DNA of 64,000 bases, from positions 4,164,536-4,228,535 of the forward strand of contig OZ025888.1 in assembly GCA_964019415.1 (NCBI GenBank). Reading direction: 5' to 3'. Source of the DNA: Ianthella basta. Its lineage: Eukaryota > Porifera > Demospongiae > Verongiida > Ianthellidae. Positions 58,789-64,000 of the stretch are shown here, piece after piece. Within the stretch, counting starts at the first letter, position 1. Every line of letters starts with the position of its first letter. A program made the translations under genes and the position numbers. Below the pieces are notes generated by a model. The model was not told the DNA's origin. It did not search any database and was given only the letters and a program-made list of their open reading frames with translations.

Positions 58789-59842
58789 TCACTGCTTTGC
58801 TAGTGATCCCTTGTACTTGTTCTGTAGGTCTCTGTGCAGTGTCTCCCCCTCAATGAGGGGGGCACCCAGAGTGCGGGACAGAGGTGCTACTGTGTCCTCT
58901 GCCCTCCAGCCCAACAGCACTCGCTCAGATTTGCAGAAGACACCAAGGATGTCCCCAGCAGTCGGCCTAGCACTGTGGGCAGGGTTCCTGAAGGAGACAA
59001 CAGGGGAGGACATTGGTTTGATCTAAAGTGACAGCATATGTGACATCACAATTGTACATTTGCATATACATTCACAAAGCAGCCTGAAATAGGTGGCAAG
59101 AGATGAGCGTATAAGCAGAGCAAAGGAGCCTAGTGACGCATTGACACCATTCTGTTGTGTACATTCATCGTCCTTCATTCCATTGAGCTGCCTTAGCCTT
59201 CCCACTAGTGTTCTCTTCATGGGCTAACTTGACACCTACTGTGTGTGGCTACTAGCATCATCATGAACTACTTCTTATTTTGAACCTGTCAGGATGATTC
59301 ACTGTAATGAATCTGTGATGAGAGGAACAGAAGAAATGAGACTGGCTATGCCACTGCCAGTGGTATTGTTCAGCTCAAGTACATCCTGCTGCTTGATGGT
59401 AAAGTATGAATGAATCCACAGTATCGTTGACTAGCGAAATGAATATCTTGTATGTTAAAGAGTGTCTTATGAAGTTAGAACTATATTTGAACAATAAAAC
59501 TGTGTATGACAACAGAACAATGGATGCCATTTTGTTCATTCATTGCAATTGTCCATTCTTCAAGCTTGTAATATCTACAGACTAACATTTTTCGTAGATG
59601 AACTATAAAAGCTTAGTCCCATGAAAACTTGAATGCATCCTCCAAAGCTGTAACACTGTAAACATGAACTATTCTAGTGCTCCCTTGAGTTTGCGTTGAG
59701 ATGTTGTACACACAACCAGTACCACATGTTCTGATGGCAGTGTACCCACTCACCAGCAGTCCACCATGACAGAGTACACCTCTCTTGGACAGCCAGGGGG
59801 AGGAGGGGGCAGGCAGTAACGGTCATCCATGAGATGTACCAT
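58789..59842 (-). pseudogene. Receptor tyrosine kinase, broken copy D (last two exons only)
   Basis: Exons 59754-59842 (MVHLMDDRYCLPPPPPGCPR..MVDC) and 58789-58987 (NPAHSARPTAGDILGVFCKS.. to the same stop) match the last two exons of RTK A. They have intact splice borders, and the last exon has the same length (199 bp). There is one extra Pro codon. The intron is ~770 bp, against ~175 bp in A. No upstream kinase exons exist up to 64 kb; other sequence follows instead. It is an orphaned 3' end with almost no decay, so the truncation is recent. Confidence 0.85.
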
Positions 59843-60370
59843 CTGAGCAATGGCAGCAAGCACGCACAGAGATGCAGAACCAGAAGGGCACACATGGACA
59901 CACCAAGGACATTGAGAAAATATGGACATGAAGGAAATATGGACATTGGGATTAGATTTATTTATTAATAAAGGTAGGGCTGGAGTAATGGCATACAGTA
60001 AGAAATATAAGAACATATTATTAAGGACATATACGAAATGCATCACACAAGAACACATAGTAGTGGTGCCTCCTCCTGGGAAAATTATAAAGAACTTCCT
60101 TGTGGTGGCATGGCACTGGCAAGTTTGTTACATTCCATGGTACGTTTCTGCAGTGTAGTGTAAATTGGTTTCATTGTTAGTGGCAATGGCAATGCTGATC
60201 ATGCTGTCACAGTTGTCTCTTTCTCGGTCGCAACATGTGATCATGTGCAGCACATGCTTGGTCACCAAAATTCTTGCATGCCTTGAGAAGAGGCTGACTA
60301 GTCGAAAGTGTTCCAGGAAGGCCACAAACAGAACTGTCTAAAGAGGTCTCTAAATGGCTCACTGCTCACA
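59843..60370. other. Spacer beyond RTK remnant D
   Basis: 59843-59905 still resembles RTK A intron sequence ('gagcaatggcaacgagcatgcacagagaggcag' near 50929). Beyond that no feature is supported. Confidence 0.5.
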
Positions 60371-60470
60371 ATAAAGAATGATGGTCAAACTAGAAGGCAT
60401 TGATGTACCAGTTGATGCCATTTTCATCAAGTACACCGGACACCTGAACAATGTAAGTGCATATGAGTGA
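60371..60470 (+). pseudogene. Fragment of family U exon 1 (member 2-like)
   Basis: The + strand reads VKLEGIDVPVDAIFIKYTGH LNN followed by gtaagtgcatatgagtgacaatac. This matches the end of member 2 exon 1 and its donor and intron start. A few residues upstream (WLTAHNK) match WLAAHKND in another frame, so a frameshift separates them. No exon 2 follows. Only ~35 residues remain. Confidence 0.85.
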
Positions 60471-60571
60471 CAATACTGTACTTGTATTCAAACAGAGATG
60501 TCTAGTTGGGACATGCATGGAAATGCCTGCCTAGCTGTATACCTCTGCCTCTTTCTTTCTTGCTCATGCAG

Positions 60572-60693
60572 ACTTTGACAGAAGAGGTCCAGCATCGGTT
60601 GGCTAGGGAGAACCAGCTTCAATTCTTGTATGCAATATTACAATCTTCTGGTGGAGAGCGACACGTTGTATACTCCAAGTTGCAGCCTTCTAG
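60572..60693 (+). pseudogene. Copy of the last CDC5L exon, inverted relative to the parent
   Basis: After the acceptor (gctcatgcag) the frame TLTEEVQHRLARENQLQ..YSKLQPSSLQ matches the true last exon at 63298-63420 (TLTEEVQHQSARENQLQ..YSKLQPTSLQ*). The middle is altered by small insertions (LYAILQSSGGERHVV for QYSNLLVERDTL) and the stop is lost. Flanking sequence to about 61000 matches 63080-63297 in inverse order ('tgttcatctgttaagaggtgaagtgtaccaatgacac'). Confidence 0.9.
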
Positions 60694-61404
60694 CCTTCAA
60701 CAACACACTGACACTATTGTAAAACAAATGCACTTACTGTATCTGATTCAGTAGAGAGCATGGAATACAGTCAATAGTTTGTTCATCTGTTAAGAGGTGA
60801 AGTGTACCAATGACACTGTAACAGCTTGGGAAATTCAATGCACATAAAACATTTATCTTCTGAATCAACACAAGCACCACTGTGTAACTGCATGTACTGT
60901 GTGGTAGAGATACTACAAGTATGGTCACCATGGGTGTTAAAATCATTTCAACATGTTTTAGCAGATGGTGCTTGTAGGCATGACCATTCATTATAATGCA
61001 ACCCTGCATGCAACCTTAGTGTGAAGTGTCTGAAACTTGGTAAAACAGTGACCAATTGCCTGTGTCTTCAAATAGCTTGCTGTTTGGCATTGCAGTATGG
61101 TAGAAGTGGCCTGTACAACTGCGGAATATCTGTGCATAATATTATGATCTGCAAGGGTTAATTCTACAGGATGTTATGATACACGATCATTTTGGTGAGT
61201 CTATTGTCTTATCAAGTTTTCCACACACTTCGACCAGTCCTTGCATGCTGGAAGTGTGACCACACGCACAGATTATTACATAATGCAAACTGCTGTCAAA
61301 TTTATACACATTATACTGACAGTTGCCAATCCATGGAGGATCTGGTAAAAGCAAGCAGTCCTTTCATATACAAGTAAAGCTGTAGGTATAAGTATACTTA
61401 ATTC
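60694..61404. other. Inverted-duplicate flank
   Basis: 60694 to about 61000 is the inverse of 63080-63297. The remainder is AT-rich and unrecognised. No gene. Confidence 0.6.
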
Positions 61405-61617
61405 TTAGCAAGTGATCAGCAGACTGCCACCGAAGGCTATTGTGATCGATTTGTCACATTCATTTGTAACAGTTACTCCCTTGTGCAGTTGCATGCATTT
61501 GAAGGAGATTACTGAGTTATCAGCGAGGACGGTGTCTATCTGAAATGGCTCATACTTGCGATGGTACGGTTCCATGATCCATCTCCATTGGTTGCAACCT
61601 CGAGCATATTCTACCAA
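61405..61617 (-). pseudogene. Decayed 3' half of the actinoporin-like gene
   Basis: The reverse strand reads HRKYEPFQIDTVLADNSVIS FKC..TNECDKSITI, matching NRKYEPFQIDIVLADNTALS FKC..TNECDITIV of the gene at 62502-62945. The first half is missing or unrecognisable. Two or three extra residues interrupt the FKC region. The orientation is inverted relative to the intact gene, as expected from the inverted duplication with the CDC5L exon copy at 60572-60693. Confidence 0.85.
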
Positions 61618-62501
61618 CTAGCTGGGGGGTTCCATAACCTCGGAGTCTGTTCCAAATAGTAATAGCCCCTTCTCCTTCCCGGGTAAAGAGTGCAAAAAGT
61701 GCTCACCCTTTCTGCAGTGCTGTCAAGTAAAAACTGCCACCATATTCCTTTCCCAGCCGCTTGTATATATTGGCCCTAGTACCTGAGAACATGTGGCATA
61801 ATAATAATAATAATAACAATTTATTATATATAGCCATCGGAGGAGGTTGGCCGCTATTTCGATTGCACGTCCCTTAATTACGTTACCATGTAAGAAAATA
61901 CTATGCAGTACATAGGGTGCATGATGCGCACTGGTGGTGAGACATAATAAGGCACACATTCGCACTGCCTTCTAGAGAAAAAGAACACGAGTATATAGCT
62001 AAGCAAGGATAAGATGGATGATAAGATAGGGTGCATGATGGCTGCAAGCGACCGGGAAATGAACCCATTGACGTTTACGTGCCAGTAATGCAGAAGGGGG
62101 ACCAGTTTTGCACGCCTTCCCCGTGCTTCCTGCTATGTTTGCATGTACCTGAAGAAGCTCCCTTCTTCTCCGCCGTCTACCACCTCAGCGACATAGGGGT
62201 AAAACAGGGGTAGAATCAATTTTAGATTAGCTTCAGCAGCGCTTTTGAATGGTGTGCAACGTGTGCGGATATCTGCAAGCTTGAGCGATAAACAGAGGGT
62301 CGCCCTACAGTACAGAATATTACACAGTGTATTCGCTACGCGCGTGCTTACTGGCCACAGTCACGTGATACGCCAACTTCCAGAAAATCACTGTACGAGT
62401 AATAAGGAGATACGGATGTACATGGACGGTATTCTTTCGTAAGAGAGTCGTAAGAGTTCCTGGAAGAACACAGCTACAGATTTCTTCGTATAGCTAACAA
62501 G
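61618..62501. other. Spacer upstream of the actinoporin-like gene
   Basis: A short (TAA)n tract is at about 61798-61815. Open frames of about 60-80 codons are present but unsupported. The last ~150 bp before 62502 should hold the promoter; I recognise no TATA box there. Confidence 0.5.
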
Positions 62502-62945
62502 ATGGTAAAGGGACGCAATGTCAAGATTCAAATCACTAACCAATCCAGCCACGAAATGACCTACCAGAGTGATTGGTTTCACGCAGGTCGCCTTGCAGAT
62601 GCCTTTAAGTGGCCAGAGAAGATTGCTAGCGAAGGAGGATCTGCTACAGTTTTATGCTATGAAAGAGACAATTACTTATTTGGCGGATGTTCTGGCTATG
62701 TGACCTACGAAATGGCGGGAAAGGAGGTTACCATTGCCTTTTCCAATCCTCTAGTTGGTACCAACAAGCTCAACATTGCAACCGATGGAGATGGAGCGTG
62801 GAACCGTATGGACAATCGCAAATATGAGCCATTTCAGATCGACATCGTCCTCGCTGATAACACAGCACTCTCCTTCAAATGCAGTTGTACAGGAGGAGCA
62901 ACAAATGAATGTGACATCACGATTGTGAACGTGCAGTTAGGTTAA
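62502..62945 (+). CDS. Actinoporin-like / fruit-body-lectin-like beta-sandwich protein
   Basis: Intronless, 147 residues. The N-terminus starts GRNVKIQITNQSSHEMTY, the opening strand pattern of actinoporins and fungal fruit-body lectins. The middle GGCSGYVTYEMAGKEVTIAF SNP corresponds to the family's 'G..G.LAY....LAVLFSVP' core. The C-terminal half has two short strands with three close cysteines (FKCSCTGGATNEC). The length is nearer fruit-body lectins (~143) than sea-anemone actinoporins (~175), and no signal peptide or N-terminal amphipathic helix is evident. It may therefore be a sugar-binding protein rather than a pore former. AATAAA follows at 63041. A degenerate inverted copy is at 61405-61617. 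Assignment is from pattern only. Confidence 0.65.
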   Translation: MVKGRNVKIQITNQSSHEMTYQSDWFHAGRLADAFKWPEKIASEGGSATVLCYERDNYLFGGCSGYVTYEMAGKEVTIAFSNPLVGTNKLNIATDGDGAWNRMDNRKYEPFQIDIVLADNTALSFKCSCTGGATNECDITIVNVQLG

Positions 62946-63040
62946 TTTAACAGCTAGCCGGCCATCGATCTGTGGCAATCTAATGAATAGTCGCCAGAAC
63001 AAGGTACACCTATTATATAGAGTTTACTTGTGTTTTGAAT

Positions 63041-63046
63041 AATAAA
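63041..63046 (+). terminator. Polyadenylation signal AATAAA
   Basis: It lies 96 bases after the stop of the actinoporin-like gene, on the same strand. Confidence 0.6.
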
Positions 63047-63297
63047 TTAGTGGATTTTTAACTCTTTGACTAGTATAATTTTAACACCCGCCATATTGTA
63101 GCACCACTACCACTCAGTACATGCAGTTACACAGTGGTGCTTGTAATGAAGATTAATGTTTTATGTGCAGTCCTAAAATATTACAGTGTCATTGGTACAC
63201 TTCATCTATTAACAGATGAAACAAACTATTCTGCACTCTAGCAATACAGTGAGTGTACATGCATTACTTCTTGTCTGTGTACGATAGTGTAAGTGTG

Positions 63298-63554
63298 TCA
63301 TTGAAGGCTAGTAGGCTGTAGCTTGGAGTACAAGGTGTCCCTCTCCACCAGAAGATTGGAATACTGCACCTGAAGCTGGTTCTCCCTAGCTGACTGATGC
63401 TGGACCTCTTCCGTCAAGGTCTGAGCAAGAAAGGAAAGGACGGATAGATAGGCAGCCATTTCCAAGTCCCCTTAATCCTTTCTGTATAATTATGCCATAC
63501 AGTGTGTGTGTGTGTGTTGTGTGCGTGTGTGTTTGTGTGTGCGTGTCGTGTGTG

Positions 63555-63586
<32 letters not shown>

Positions 63587-63666
63587 CCTGTGTACACGAG
63601 TGTGTTGTGTGTGTGTGTGTGTGTGTTTGTGTGTGCGTGTGTGTTTGTGTGCGTGTCGTGTGTGTG

Positions 63667-63709
<43 letters not shown>

Positions 63710-63778
63710 TTGTGTGCCTGTGTACGCGAGTGTGTTGTGTGCCTGTCATGTGTGTGTTGTGTGTGTTGTGTGTTTGTG

Positions 63779-63818
<40 letters not shown>

Positions 63819-63983
63819 CGTCATGTGTGTGTGCAGGTGTGTAGGTGTCCTCACCTCAACACGTTTCGGAATGGCTTGCAGCTCTTGGGCTCGGAGCTGC
63901 TCAAAAGTGCTGCACTCCACCTGCAGTTGCTCCACCTGGTCATGAATCTCATTAAGCTGCTTGGACAGGGTACCTGCACGGCT
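63298..63983 (-). CDS. CDC5L: CDC5L, last two exons (gene continues beyond the window)
   Basis: Exons 63855-63983 and 63298-63420 on the reverse strand, both phase 0, encode SRAGTLSKQLNEIHDQVEQL..IPKRVE then TLTEEVQHQSARENQLQVQY..YSKLQPTSLQ and a stop. This matches the C-terminal coiled coil of CDC5L ('QSRA..LMKQLNDLWDQIEQ..IPRRLE..LKEDVQRQQEREKELQ'). CDC5L is a Myb-type DNA-binding core protein of the PRP19 spliceosome complex; this C-terminal region binds partner subunits. The acceptor of 63983 (ccgtag) implies more exons to the right. The intron between the two exons holds a large TG tract. It converges on the actinoporin-like gene. Confidence 0.88.
63500..63842. repeat. (TG)n compound microsatellite in the last CDC5L intron
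   Basis: About 340 bp of TG with regular TTTG, CGTG and CCTG interruptions, suggesting higher-order duplication of the tract: the 'tgcctgtgtac.cgagtgtgttgtgtg' unit appears at about 63586 and 63716. The long Cys-Val frames are artefacts. Confidence 0.95.
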
Positions 63984-64000
63984 CTACGGAAATAAAGTGA

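Noticed and set aside
60506-60754. New + strand gene starting in front of the CDC5L-like exon
   Set aside because: The reading frame is explained by an inverted copy of the last CDC5L exon that has lost its stop. The upstream part is intron sequence.

Overview
This is eukaryotic, intron-bearing animal DNA. Genes are split by GT-AG introns. Recognisable animal families are present: a dynein heavy chain tail, a CHST15-type carbohydrate sulfotransferase, neutral sphingomyelinase 2-type SMPD2, a receptor tyrosine kinase (RTK), and CDC5L. Compact introns, long CA/TG tracts, many short inverted-repeat elements, an RTK whose ectodomain I do not recognise and an actinoporin/lectin-like gene suggest an early-branching marine invertebrate. 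A demosponge is my best guess, by inference only.

Layout. 0-8.2 kb (+): the 3' exons of a dynein heavy chain-like gene, possibly DNHD1. 9.5-17.6 kb: two intronless sulfotransferase genes (-), with a decayed copy of the last dynein exons between them. The module [dynein tail + sulfotransferase] was duplicated in tandem; the sulfotransferase stayed open twice and the dynein copy collected three frame-breaking lesions. 19.7-30.0 kb: two copies of a ~4.7 kb block, each with a gene for an unrecognised protein (signal peptide, extracellular domain, seven hydrophobic segments). The second copy is intact; the first has a one-base frameshift. Each block carries insertions the other lacks, so empty sites can be read directly.

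30.2-39.7 kb (+): a complete seven-exon SMPD2 gene. Its 5.9 kb second intron hosts two divergent two-exon genes of an unrecognised helical protein family (here 'family U'). A third U gene lies at 42-43 kb, and 40.6-41.2 kb holds exon fragments of SMPD2 and CDC5L. 44-45.2 kb is a ~1.26 kb foldback palindrome.

45.5-59.9 kb (-): an RTK array. One copy (50.5-55.95 kb) is an intact 12-exon, 764-residue receptor. The others are broken: one has lost the kinase N-lobe, one keeps only the ectodomain/membrane half, and one keeps only the last two kinase exons. 60.3-64 kb: the last two exons of CDC5L (-) and a single-exon actinoporin-like/fruit-body-lectin-like gene (+), facing a degenerate inverted copy of the same two features.

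The dominant theme is recent local duplication followed by unequal decay. The most novel protein families are family U and the seven-segment membrane protein.
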